NCBI RefSeq assembly: GCF_020382885.2
Contig: NC_058494.1
Coordinates: 27,159,329 to 27,223,328 of the forward strand
Length of the DNA: 64,000 nt
Direction: 5' to 3'
Source of the DNA: Scatophagus argus
Taxonomy: Eukaryota; Chordata; Actinopteri; Scatophagidae
The notes beneath the pieces are model-generated. The model was not told the DNA's origin. It saw only the letters and a program-made list of their open reading frames with translations, and made no database searches. Below, one piece after another: positions 11,694 to 24,200 of this stretch. Each line of letters opens with the position of its first letter. Positions within the stretch are counted from its first letter, which is position 1. A program made the position numbers and the translations under genes.

Positions 11694-14130
11694 ATGAAGC
11701 GGGTTCGCACTGAGCAGATCCAGTATGCCGTGGCTCAGTACCTGAAGAGGAGGCAGTATGTGGACACTGATGGCTCCCTGAAGGGCGCCAAGCTCTTTCA
11801 GTCAGCTGAGGAGATGGCCGCCAGCCTCACAGGTGAGCCAACTGCAGCGAGCAAGATGATGGCGTTGTCTTCCACATTAGATAAAGAACACCTCTCACTT
11901 TTTCTCTGCGACATGTGTTCGATACTTTGGTTTCACCTGCAGAGCATGCTGGTGTAATATGATGCGTTCTTGTACCTGTATATCCACAGAGGTGTGTTGA
12001 GTGGCTGATTAGACCTGTTTGTCTTTGTTCAAAGCTATAATTTACACGAGGTCACCAGAGTTCATGTAGTCACAGAGTGATAGATGTCTGCCAAGCCCAA
12101 TTCATTCACTGCATAATGAATATTTAGCTTACTCTCACTCGATGGCGAATCTATTTCGTCCTGCCTTTCTGGTTCTCTGAGCAGTGCAGACGGAGTCGGG
12201 TTGTGCCAGCGTGGTCACTGCTGCTCCCTGCCAGTCTGATCCACAGCAGTATGAAACTCAGTACTCCAGGCTGCGCTCCTTTCTCTCAGGTATCACACTC
12301 GCACTCAAATCTTATTCTTCAGCATTTTTTTGGATGTTATGTGAGCTTGTTTTTCATGACAAAACCCACAGAATAATTTTTATTTCCTCTAAATCAGAAA
12401 CGGAACTCTCCTGGGCCAAGGAGGTCAGCAGCATCCTCTTCCCACTTTTTGTCTACCTCCATCTGGACATGGTGCGCTGCGGCCTGAAGGGGGCAGTAGA
12501 CAGTTTTTACAGTCGTTTCCACGGTGCCTTTCTTCAGGACAGTGAGCAGCGTGCCACCATAGAGCAGCTCCGCCATGTTCTCACAGCCCAGGACATTGCA
12601 GCCAACCCCAAACTGAGTGCTTTTCTGGAACACAAGTACGTGGTTCACCTGACAGAGCCGGCCTACAGCTACCTGCTGCGTCACCTGCAAAGCGAGGACA
12701 ACGGCGCCCTCTGCAGGGCCCTCAGCACCCACCTGCAAGTGGAGGTCACTGCCTTGCGGCGTACAGACTACCAGCTGTATGGAGCTGCCGGTGGAGCAAC
12801 CGCCGCACCAAACTCCACCTCCTCCTGGGCGGGAGTGGACGGGGCAGAGTGCGGAGAGGGGGTGGAGGTCCCCGCAGGGATCCCGCAGAGTGAGGCGGCC
12901 CTGGAGGCTCTGCAGGACAGCATCAAGAAAGTCCGTGAGGGCCCGCCCACGCTCACCACCGTGTGTTTTTATGCCTTCCACCACACGGAGCAGATGCTGA
13001 ACACCGCAGAGGTCTCAGCTGACAGCCGGCTGCTGGCCGCTGGCTTTGACAGCTCCACGGTGAAGCTGTGGAGCCTCCGAGCCAGAAAGCTGAAGGCCAA
13101 ACCGCATCAGGCTGACGTGTCGCTCATCCACTTGGCCTGTGACGTACTGGAGGAGGAAGTGAGTTGAATGAAGGGATGTAGTAAATGTAGTAAACAAATC
13201 GTGGTCTCACAGTAAAAGTAACTGCTGTTGCTATTGTTGTCCTTGTAGTACATGATAGTAGTACTTGAGTACTTCAGCAGTTTAGGATCAAGTCAGTGAC
13301 TAACGTCACATTTCTCCATTGTTTGTCCTCAGGTGGATGAAGAAGACATCTCCGGCAGCGAGATAAAGACGCTGCGAGGTCACAGCGGCCCGGTGTTTCG
13401 TACTGCCTTTCTGACAGACAGCTCCGGTCTGCTCTCCTGCTCTGAGGACACGACCATCCGCTACTGGGACCTGGGTAGCTTCACCAACACGGTGCTCTAC
13501 CAGGGACATGCCTACCCGGTGTGGGACGTGGACATCAGCCCCTGCAGCCTTTACTTTGCCAGCGCCTCCCATGACCGCACAGCCCGCCTCTGGACATTCT
13601 CACGCACTTACCCTCTGCGGGTCTATGCCGGGCACCTCGCCGACGTTGACTGCGTCAAGTTTCACCCCAACTCCAACTACCTGGCCACCGGCTCCACAGA
13701 CAAGACTGTCCGGCTGTGGAGCACCCAGCAGGGGGCGTCTGTTCGCCTCTTCACTGGCCACCGGGGCCCCGTGCTGTCACTCGCTTTCTCACCTAATGGG
13801 AAGTACTTGGCGTCCGCCGGCGAGGACCAGAGGGTGAAGCTGTGGGATTTGGCGTCAGGGACGTTGTTCAAAGACCTGCGGGGACACACAGACAGCGTCA
13901 CCAGCCTGTCTTTCAGCCCAGACAGCAGCCTGGTGGCGTCGTCGTCTATGGACAACTCGGTCCGGGTGTGGGACATCCGGAACTCCCACGGCGGGACGCC
14001 AGCCGACGGCTCGTCCAGCGAACTGGTGGGACTGTACACTGGAAACACCAGCAACGTGCTGAACGTCCAGTTCATGGCCTGCAACCTGCTGCTGGTGACT
14101 GGAACTGCACAAGAGAAAGCAGAACAGTAG
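11694..14130 (+). CDS. taf5l: TAF5-like SAGA/PCAF complex subunit TAF5L (PAF65-beta)
   Basis: Scaffold subunit of SAGA-type histone acetyltransferase co-activators, taking the place of TAF5 of TFIID. Coding exons 11694-11832, 12185-12289, 12398-13158 and 13333-14130 join in phase to 600 residues (human 589). The N terminus [20 protein letters not shown] matches the family. Exon 3 of the coding set holds the TAF5 NTD2 helical domain (around [12 protein letters not shown] and FYSRFHG). The last exon carries tandem WD40 repeats with repeated GH...WD spacing, such as [13 protein letters not shown] and HDRTARLW, ending in [15 protein letters not shown]. The Met at 11694 is chosen because it lies three bases after a splice acceptor and matches the human start. 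An Ala/Ser-rich low-complexity linker before the WD region is fish-like. Confidence 0.97.
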
Positions 14131-16425
14131 CCACGGCTGTGTGCTTTTGGGTTCGTGTTTGGAGGCGGGTCAGTCCGTGTCAGCCCACCTCGGCCCTCCC
14201 AGTTCATGTCAAGTATTTTCTTTAAAACTTCATTTGGAAATTGACATCCTCCTCCTCCTGCTTTAGCTCTGGTCTAAGTGGGTCTTCAGTTTTTGAAGTT
14301 AAGAGCTTAATTTCATAATTTTTGTTGTTTTGATGGCATCTAAACTTCATGGGCTAAACTGGGATAAGTTGTGAATGGTGGGTGAGCTGCTGTGGACTGA
14401 CCCGCATGTTATCAGCAGTCAAACTGTTGTGTTGAACCAACCACCGAGAAGATCCTCCTAAAGCTGGGTTAGATATTCATTTATAGATAAATGATCTTTG
14501 GTTGTGTTTTCTGGTTACCAAAGCACCGTCTTCACTGGATGTCAGTATTAAAGAGCTTCTCAGTATACCTGAAGATGACAAATTGTTAGCCTCAGACTTG
14601 GTGGTTGAAAATATTTAGGATCTTTCAAAGCAGAAAAGCAAAATTTAACAAAATATGGTATAAAACAAAAACAAAAACCTGTGAAAATCAGTTTGACCTG
14701 AACAGGAGATGAAAATGAGAAAATATTAAAACAGATTTATTTCCTGCTGGTTGTCTGATGCAGAGTCGTGTTAATGAGTGAACTGTTGTGTTGTTTGCTG
14801 AGTGTTCGGAGCGCACTGTGCAGTAAATGCTGCACTGTAGAAGGCAGTCGGACACTCGTTAGCCATCTTACCCAAAATCATGTGCGTCCAGGATGTGTTA
14901 GCGTAGCTTAGCACATATGCTGAAAGCAGGTGGAAATTGCTCATCCCGTTCTGTCTGAGTGTGTGTATATTCACCTTCCAACAGCTCTGAAACCTTCTGT
15001 TATCTGCTGCCTACAGAATTTAGCCCAAGCGTTGCAGTTTCATTTGGGCATTAGTGGCTGAAACATTCAGGAGAGTCAGGGACTGAGGCAGGAAGTCGGC
15101 ACACAGTGACCAAATATAAGTTTAAAACATCTCATTTCTGTCCAACTCACCTCAGATTGTCATCAGTGGTGGTTGTTTCGGTTCACCTAAAAATAAAGAC
15201 TCAGTCCCATATGGATGGAAACCCCGAGATCCCAAACTGGGACATTACTGACACCCTTTTTCAGATGAAATCTGTAACCATGAACCTGAACGCTGCCGCC
15301 ATCATGTTTTTAGAGGTTTTCATACCTCTGGGACAGAATCAAGGTCACAAAATGTGGGACTGTTCCTTTAAAGTTTGTCCTTTTTCATCTGTTTCACATT
15401 AAAGCAACAGCTTTCACTTTGCCGATCAGTTTGCTGCTTTTGGACAAACTCCCATCTACAAGCAGAAGGTTGGAGGAGTTTTGAGACGGCGTTGAGAGGT
15501 TTTGGAGGTGGACCACAACAGGAAGTGGCTCTTCGTTTCTCACAGCAGCAGTGAAGGCTGTTGATTTGGAGGAATAACGTGTAAAAAGCCTCACTGAGGA
15601 AATTTCTCAGAATTAAAGGCTGTGTTTTTCACACTGCTCCACGAGTGGCACGGACTGTGCAATGCTTAAAGTGTACATAGACTGTATTTTTGTAATATTT
15701 TGGGTACCAAGTGTCTCCATCCAGGCTGTGCTCAGTGAGGGCTAAAAGATGCTGACGCAGAAACTGATTTTCTGGATCGTCTTCGTACGTTCAAAGTGTC
15801 GTTGAGGATTGTTTTCAGTTTTGAATATTTCGTTCATAAATGCAGCCTGGAGTTTTCCCTTCATAAACTTCTCTTCCCTTCTGTAGCCCCAAACCAAGAA
15901 TAAAAACAGAATTTATTTGAGCTTTAATGGGTTCCTTTTTATTAATATAACATGCTGACTGAGCCTCATCATGATGATTAACTGCGTATAAAATGTGACC
16001 CAAACTTTACAGCTGGGTTCGCTGGCTGTGCGAGTCTTCTGATCCTTGTTTTTGTTGTTGACGACTGCCTTCATCCTGTTGAGTCCTGAGTCTGTTTCAC
16101 TGAATTCTTTGTGCTTGTGATGAGACTGATAGTTTACCTCTAAACAGTTTTGTCTCCCCGGTCGGAAAGGTGACGATAGAACAGGATGTTGAACGAGACA
16201 AACGAGATTAGAGATCACATAAACCCTGGGAAGTTATGTGCCACGCAGTCCTCAAACCAGCCGCCTTCCCGCCCTTCACCCACTCAGGCAGCTACATACA
16301 CCTCAGGGTGGGTGGGACCTCCACCTGCAGGGGGCGCCGTGTCTCTGGTGAACATGCAGTCGGATCAGCACCCGGGACTCTGTTCTGTATCACACCGGGA
16401 GTTTTAGCTGGATGTCCCTAATAAA
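14131..16425 (+). other. Probable taf5l 3' UTR and downstream sequence
   Basis: There is no coding potential that I can support after the TAG at 14130. Candidate poly(A) signals include AATAAA near 15898 and at 16420-16425; the real end could be at any of them. The ORFs in this stretch lack homology, splice sites or codon bias. Confidence 0.4.
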
Positions 16426-16597
16426 ATGGCAACGTAGACTTCCTGTTGTTGTGTGGATCAGGGTGCCTGGGGGCTCCGCTGAGCCCACTTTGACCCTCAC
16501 AAGTTACCCAGCAGTATGTGACACATAAGCAGTAAAATGAGCTTCATGTTTACCACCTGCAGCATCAAAGTGAAGAACTCGTCAGCAACTGTGGAAA

Positions 16598-16925
16598 GCA
16601 ACCAAGTGCGTTTACTCAGGGATTACACTGAAGTACCATTAGGAAGTACTTGTACTTAGTATTTCCACGTTCTGCTGCTTCGTATTTTCACTTCCCTACA
16701 ATTCAGAGTGAAAGATTATTCCACTACATGTATCCGACAACAGTAAATAAATCAACAAATACATCCTGAGAATGAAGTATAAAGGGAGTAAAGAATATAT
16801 ATACAGGGAAAGATTATTCAGAAATGGACTATTCTGCAGTGAGTACTTTTACTTTAGGTACTTAAAGTCTATGGCAGTAGTATGTCTATATTTGAGTAAA
16901 TGATCTGAGTAATGTTTCCACCACA
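16598..16925. repeat. Degenerate fish repeat rich in GTACTT/AAGTAC
   Basis: The start GTGGAAAGCAACCAAGTGCG followed by repeated short AGTACTT blocks, and the ACTACATG segment, resemble a very common teleost short repeat. A related piece (GAGGTACTTTC, then AACTCCACTACATTTTGGAT) lies at 38790-39000 in ifngr1 intron 1. The family name is not assigned. Confidence 0.55.
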
Positions 16926-17244
16926 GGTTATCTGCTTTGCACGCCGCCGTCCTTCACGATGTTCCTGTTTGTGATTTAGTTCTAATGAAGTTCACAGAGC
17001 ATCCGAGAGGCCCTGAACAGACCTGTTGGTGGATGAGGCGAACCCTCAGCGGGCCGCACTGTCAGCACACTCACCATGAGCTATGAGAGGAATCCTGTGA
17101 CGGTGCGGCAGGAATGTGGATGTTGTGGCTGACAGACTGCTGTGGGTGCAGCACAGACCACGTTGGCACACCCGCCTCGCCCAATAGAAAGTCTAGGTAC
17201 TGGTCTGACTGACCTGATGAGTGTTGTGGAGCAAATACCACAAG

Positions 17245-17900
17245 ATTTGCCTCAGAGATTTGGTGAAGCACAAAGTTGCTTCACCAAATCTCCCCCCGCT
17301 CTATGGACCTGTGTCTCAGAGTTGGGGCTCGGCCCCTGACTTCCAGTGAAGGGAAATCTTAATGCTTCAGCACACCAAGACATTTTGGACAATGCTATGC
17401 TTCCAACTTTGTGGCAACAGTTTGTTGAAGGCCCTTTTCTATTCCAGCATGACTGTGCCCCAGTGCACAAAGCAAAGCTCCATAAAGACATGGTTGGATG
17501 AGTTTGGTGTGGAAGAACTTGACTGGCCCACACAGAGCCCTGACCTCAACCCCATCCAACACCTTTGGGATGAACTGGAACGGAGATTGTGAGCCAGGCC
17601 TTTTGGTCCAACATCAGTGTGTGACCTCACAAATGCTCTACTGCATGAATGGGCACAAATTCCCACAGAAACACTCCAACATGTTGTGGAAAGCCTTCAC
17701 AGAAGAGTGGAAGCTGTTAGTTTTGTTGGGTTTCTCTAAAAATCAAATTAAAGAGTTTGGTCAACACCTGCTCTAACTGGAAAGTGTCATGAGACAACTG
17801 TTCTGTGGTTTGTCGCTTTATAAATAAATTGAATTGAATTAAATTAAAGTCCCTGGTGGTGTAAAGGTCAGGTGTCCCAGTACTTTTGTCCATACAGTGC
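17245..17900 (+). mobile_element. Tc1/mariner-type transposon remnant
   Basis: The frame at 17362-17592 encodes a decayed DDE transposase C-terminal end, recognised by KTWLDEFGVEELDWPTQSPD followed by LNPIQHLWDELERRL. The right end at about 17867-17900 reads, on the minus strand, CACTGTATGGACAAAAGTAC then TGGGACACCTGACC, a terminal repeat also found at 44202. A LINE-type tail (17783-17850) is inserted inside. The upstream coding half, the catalytic first Asp region and the left terminus are not recognisable, so the element is dead. Confidence 0.85.
17783..17850 (+). repeat. LINE-type 3' tail, copy 2, nested in the Tc1 remnant
   Basis: GTGTCATGAGACAACTGTTC is followed by TTTATAAATAAATTGAATTG, the inverse of the module at 2594-2715 and 44700-44815. 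It splits the Tc1 remnant from its right terminal repeat, so it inserted later. Confidence 0.7.
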
Positions 17901-18254
17901 AGATGGTAAAATAAGCAAAAACACTTTTGTTATCCTTCAAAGGAACAACAAAGCTTCCTTTTAGAGATGCTGAAGTGAACTTTTAGGTATTTATGTTCTA
18001 GTTAAGTCATTTAAAAATGGATTCTTCCAGTTTCCGTACAGAGAGTCAGCAGGGGCGAGGTTCACTGCCACGGGAAGATAAACCAGTTTCTGTCTGGAGG
18101 GTGTGTACCTCCCAGCTCTACCAACCTGACCGGCTCGTCCCCTGCATCAAACACACACACACCAGGTGACTCCCTCCATCACACACACCTCACACCTCAC
18201 ATCTCCTTCTCCATTCACTGAGGTTCTTCCCTGAAGAAGAAGAAGAAGAAGAAG

Positions 18255-21200
18255 ATGCCCCTGCAGTCCACTCTGTCCGGCGGGAGCTCAGGCTCCACCA
18301 AGGCCTTGGACACACAGTCAGACGGGAAGTCGTTTGAGCAGCTCAGGCAGGAGTGTCTGCAGAGGGGGGTCCTGTTTGAGGATCCAGACTTCCCCGCCAC
18401 CGACTCGTCGCTCTTCTTCAGCCAGTCTGTGCCCGTACAGATTGAATGGAAGAGGCCCACGGTAGGTGCAGAAGGGGGGCTCGGCTGATGCTCGGGTCAA
18501 AGCAGACAAGTGAGCAGGTTGTGTTAGAAGATCGAAATGTGAAAATGTCTTCGCTTCAGGGTGGAATCTGTTCAGTGAACGCAGACTGTGAGATGCTGAA
18601 TGAATGAAATGTTGAGGTTTTCAGGTGCTCAGAGCTTCTGTCTCTCATGCAGGCTGGTCTTTGATGTGTCAGCTTTGTTTGCTTTAATATTCAAACTGTT
18701 TTAGTGATTAAAAAAAACAAACTTGTCATATTTTACTATTCTAACAGACATTGAAGAACAAAACTCAGTTCAGCCTAAGCAAATAAAGCCTGTTGGCAGC
18801 ATTGATAGAGAGAGTAAGTGTTCACAGATGTTATGGGACTGAATGAATGGAGTGAGGGCTTATTTGACGTTGTTTTTGGCTTTTCATGCAGAAAAACAAT
18901 TAAGTAGTTATGGAGCCGTAGCTGCAGAACCAGTTCTGCTGAGCAGCAGTGTAAACAGAGTGGAGTGCAGGAACAGTTTCCTCACCTGAGCTCCCGACAC
19001 ACACTTGGTTTGAGCTCATCTGCTTTATTTCAGGACACCTGCTCAAACCTGCCTGGTTGTTGTCATGAAATCAGTGCGATGTTCTCGTGTCTTATGCCAC
19101 TGCGAACGCGTCTGTTAGCTCACCTGTACCTGTCAGCATGTCAGCAGACCCGAGCACAGTGGAGGAAACTCACCTGTCGTGTTCTCTACAATGACTGCAC
19201 ATTTCTCCGTTGGGCGTTGCTTCAGAGTAAATGTTTCAGCTGCCTGATTTCTGTGTGTGTGTTCCAGTGACTGGGATCTGAGGCTGATTAATATGCCTGG
19301 AATGCGAACACACCTTTCAAAGCGACATGTCGCCTCTCAACTGTCAGGCTTTGTTGTTTTTGTTTTTTTAAATAAGCCAAACTGTTCTTCTCCTGTTCGT
19401 CCTGCAGGAGCTCTGCCACAACCCGAAGTTCATCGAAGGCGGCGCAGACAGGACGGACATTTGCCAAGGACAGCTTGGTGGGTATACTCGAGTTATCCGC
19501 AGTCTCGGGTTTCGTTTGCACACATTTCACCCATTTACCCACGATGCACCTGTCTGTCATCACAGGGGACTGCTGGCTCCTGGCAGCCATTGCATCCTTG
19601 ACCCTCAAAAAAGACACCCTGACCCGAGTCGTCCCCCACGACCAGGACTTCGAAAACAAATACGCCGGCATCTTTCACTTCCAGGTACGTCACCAGCTGA
19701 CCGGTGAGGCACCCGAATCGAGTCTCATGTGGTCCTGCCGGCGCTTCAGTTTGAATCAGGAAGGACAAAATGAAACTCTGCCTGGAAAAAGACACAAATG
19801 AACCACACAGATTAATGCAGAACGGATGGGAGTAAGTACGTAGTGCTCACTGCCTCAAAACCCCTTTGATCAAATCAGGTAGTGCTGTGAGGGGTACAGC
19901 CGGCTTTCTGAATGGGTCAGAACCAGATGAGGTCAGTCCGCACATTTAATCCAAAGTGTTCACTTTAGCTCAGCTTTGGCAAAGATGGTGAAAAATTAGT
20001 TTGTGAAATGTTGATGACATTTGTAGGATTTGTGTACATGCACACAAATGAACTCCCATAAATAGACAATTTATGGCCATGTGCACAAGGCCTGCTGATT
20101 CACTGTTGTTGAGTTTCTGCTCACGAACGAGCCGAAACAGAAAATTCACAAAATACATCAGCGTCGTTTCACAGAACAGAGCGTCGTGTTTTGTTTCAGC
20201 TGTGGGCAAACTGTATGTTACGTACGAAAGACAAACGGGATGATCAGGGCTGTGAAGGCAAAGTGTTCGGTCTCACGTTTTGCATCTCTGCTTCAGTTCT
20301 GGCAGCACAACAAATGGCTGGACGTCGTGGTGGACGACAGGCTGCCGTCGGTGAGAAATCAACTCATCATGCTTCACTCCGCCTCCAACAACGAGTTCTG
20401 GAGCGCCCTGTTGGAGAAGGCCTACGCCAAGTAACTACACCTCAGCTACACGCAATAAACACACGCACCACCCGTCCTCTTTTACTTTGTTTCCTGCAGA
20501 AGCACAATCACGTCTCAGTACGCAAAAATGTGAAGCTCTGCTGGCTGTTCTGTTACTTACAGCCACCTCAGTGCCTCATCGGCGGTGGAGCTCCAACAAA
20601 AGGAACATTAAAATGACAAGGACGCACAAACATGCACATTTGTGGTTTTGTGTGAAATCGCACTGAAGCTTTCAGATGGACGTTTGTGTGCCCAGACAAG
20701 CTGTGGTCAGCCTGGTGACGTCTTGGTCCTCCATTTTGTTCCGTCTGACTAAATACCTCCAACACCAACGACAGCTGTACTTTGTGTTTAGCATTAATTA
20801 GCCCATGTTAGCATGCTAACACACTAGCAGAAAATGGTAAACATGGTTACTGTTAATTTACATTTACACTGTAAATAAATTTGTGTTGTCTCAACTTGAA
20901 GTCAATATTTTCATGATTGTGAAAACATCCATGACTCAGCATAAAACATATCGAAGACACACATCTCAGGTTTCCATCACTCAGCAGAGTTTTCGCTCAG
21001 TGCATGCTGCGAAGGCTGCTCATGTTTCTGCAGAAACTTATTTTAATGAGTTGATTGAACTCATAAAACAAAAATTAACTTGATCAGAATAAAACTTGTG
21101 TATTTACTTGTTGATGAGAAAATCTCGCTTCCTGTATGATTTTTTACAGTGTGTTAGCATTTTCATTATGTGCGTGTTAGCGAGAGCCTCTTCGCTCTGA

Positions 21201-24200
21201 AGAAGTAAACCTTTAATTTCAACTTTGTGACTTTGTTGAACCTGCATTAACCCGTGGTGATGTGTTGTCCTGTTTACCACAGACTGCACGGCAGCTACGA
21301 GTCCCTGAAGGGCGGCAGCACAATGGAGGCCATGGAGGATTTTACCGGAGGTGTGGGGGAGATATACGACACAAAGAAAGCCCCAGACAACCTGTTCACC
21401 GTCATGAAGAAGGCCCTGGACAGAGGCTCCATGATGGGATGCTCTATAGACGTAAAGACCCAAACCCCAAAGAAAATTCTCTCATCAAAGCCATTAATTA
21501 CTGTTGCTTCCAGTCCTCCGCTTCTGAAAGCGCTTGAGCCCAGCTCTCCTGTTTAAAACCTCTCTGGGTGTTTTTCTCCAGATCACCAGCTCTGCAGAGT
21601 CTGAGGCCAAGACCACCACGGGCCTGGTGAAGGGACATGCGTACTCCATCACAGGCCTGGAAGAGGTGAGACCCCATCCTGGAGTCAGAACCAGCAATGC
21701 TAACCTTTTCACAGTGATGACGTTATTGCTGCTTGGAAATCAGTAAAGCTTAAAGTGGCACACAAAAGCAACACACTATAATCTTTTGATTTAAAAAAAC
21801 GCACTGCTAGAGAGATTATTTGTCTTTGTGTTTTTTAACAGGAAAATACATAAATCGCCAATGGAAATACACCTAAGTCACATACTGAGGCAGTCCAACA
21901 TAGTCCGAGTTTAAAGGAACATTTCATCCTCAAATCAAAACTCTTCCCTGTAGTTCTGCTCTTCTCCATGTGAATAGTTTTGGTGTGAGCTGCAAACAAA
22001 GGATGACGAATTGTCCCTTTAAACAAAACACAAGCCAGTTCTTTGACCCGAAAAGCTGAGGATTGTGTTTTTAACAGTAAAGTAAGTGAACAGTTTGTCT
22101 TATTCTCAGGTGAATTCTGGAGGAAGGAAGGTCCAGCTGATCCGCATCAGAAACCCCTGGGGTCAGGTCGAGTGGAACGGCCCCTGGAGTGACAAGTAAG
22201 CATGAAGGACCTGCTGCTTTGTCCTGACGCTCAAAATACACAATACATGCAAAAAAAACCCCAGAAAAAACAAAGTATATTCATGGACAAATCATGAGAC
22301 CATGGACTCAAATAAATGAATAAAATCACAACACCAACAAAATGTCTTTTCCCTCATCAAGATGTTTATGTACAGCATGCCAACTTACCACACACATGAA
22401 ATGTCAAAAACAGGGCCTCAAATGAGAAAGTAAGGCTGTTGGTGTGTTTTGGTCAGTTCGTCCTGCGTCTCTCTGAGGCTGTTCTGTGTGTTTCAGCTCC
22501 AGGGAGTGGAATTACATCGACAGGGCGGAGAAAAATCGCGTCTTGCAGAACTCGTCAGACGACGGAGAATTCTGGTGAGTCCACAGGATGAAGGTGGTCC
22601 AAACCAAAGATCGAGAAACACTCAGTTTTCGGACTGTTCTTATGTTGTGCGTATGCAGGAATGTAGTGGAGAGTAAACCACGAGCTGAATAAATCCGTGC
22701 CAAAAAGCTGTGGTAACATTAAACTCAAAACGAGACAAAGCTCTGGTGAATGACTCTGAATGTGTTTCTGACCCCAGGATGGAGTTTGAGGACTTTAAGA
22801 GGAACTACGACAAGGTGGAGATCTGCAACATGACCCCGGATGACCTGAACGACAGCACAAAGCGCCACTGGGAGGTCAACATGTTCGAGGGGAACTGGAT
22901 CCGCGGCTCCACCGCAGGAGGCTGCAGGAACTACATCGGTGAGACCAGCAGACCTGACGATGAGCTGAGACATGTTTCAGTTTAGACCTTCTGTTTAGAC
23001 CCCAATCTGACCCCTTAACCTTCTGCACCTTCAACCCACAGACACGTTTTGGACCAACCCTCAGTTCAAGCTGAAGCTGGAAGACGCTGATGATGATGAC
23101 GATGTGTGCAGCGTGGTGATCGCTCTGATGCAGAAGAACAGACGAAAGCTGAGGAAGGAAGGCCTGGACTTGGAGACCATCGGCTTCGCAGTGTACGAGG
23201 TCAGAAACCAACCTCAGACGTTTATGTAGAAAATATTTTCTTGTTTTTCATCTGATGTCCTTCAGCTGCTCTGCCTGAACCCTCTGTGATTTACGTTGTT
23301 TTGACTCTGAGAGCCTTTTCCTTCTGTCTTTGTCCATTCAGGCTCCAGAGAACGAGGACCACACCGGGAAAGATTTCTTCCGTTACCATGCGTCCAAGGC
23401 TCGCAGCAGGACCTACATCAACATGCGAGAGGTGTCCGAGCGCTTCACTCTGCCTCCGGGGAACTACCTGCTGGTTCCCACCACCTTTCAGCCCCACCAC
23501 GAGGCCGACTTCCTAGTCAGGATCTTCTCAGAGAAGAAGGCTGGAGCTCTGTGAGTGTTTGAGCTTGGGCAGGGGGGGACAAACTCAGACACCAAACAAA
23601 AAAGTCGACGTTAAAAAAGAACTGAAAGAGTCTGAAAACTGAGAAACATCAATAGCATAGCTGAGGAATAAAGTCAAAAGTAACTCTCAGACTCTTTGTT
23701 CACATTTCACGCGTGGTTCTCCTCCGCAGGGAGATGGGGAGCGAAGTTGATGCTGACCTCCCAGATGTAAGTACATCATCCAGGGTTTGAAAATCAGCCA
23801 ATCAGACTGTCCTGTCCGTTGTACTGACGCCGTCTTGTTCCCACCAGCCGCCTCCACCCAGCGCTCCAGAGGAGGAAACAGACGAGGAGAAGGGCCTGAG
23901 GAGGCTGTTTGATCAGCTGGCCGGTCCGGTGAGGAAACATCAGATCAGTTCACATTTAGTGGGCTTTAACTTCCTGTATTTTCTGTTTGATTTGGGGTAG
24001 CAAATCTCAGATGTCAGAGTGGCACGAAAGACATCTGTTTGCTAATATGTTACGTCATGAGGTGATAATATGTCAGGGATGTTTGTCTTTCAGTTTAGTG
24101 TCTTTTTCTGCCTCCAACTGTCCAAAACCTAATGCAGCTTTAATGTTGCACATTGATTTTACCTGGAACATTTTCTGAAACCCAAAGGTCAAAATATTTA

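Noticed and set aside
12394-12984. Antisense frame of 196 codons opposite taf5l
   Set aside because: Shadow of the large taf5l exon, which has clear homology on the plus strand.
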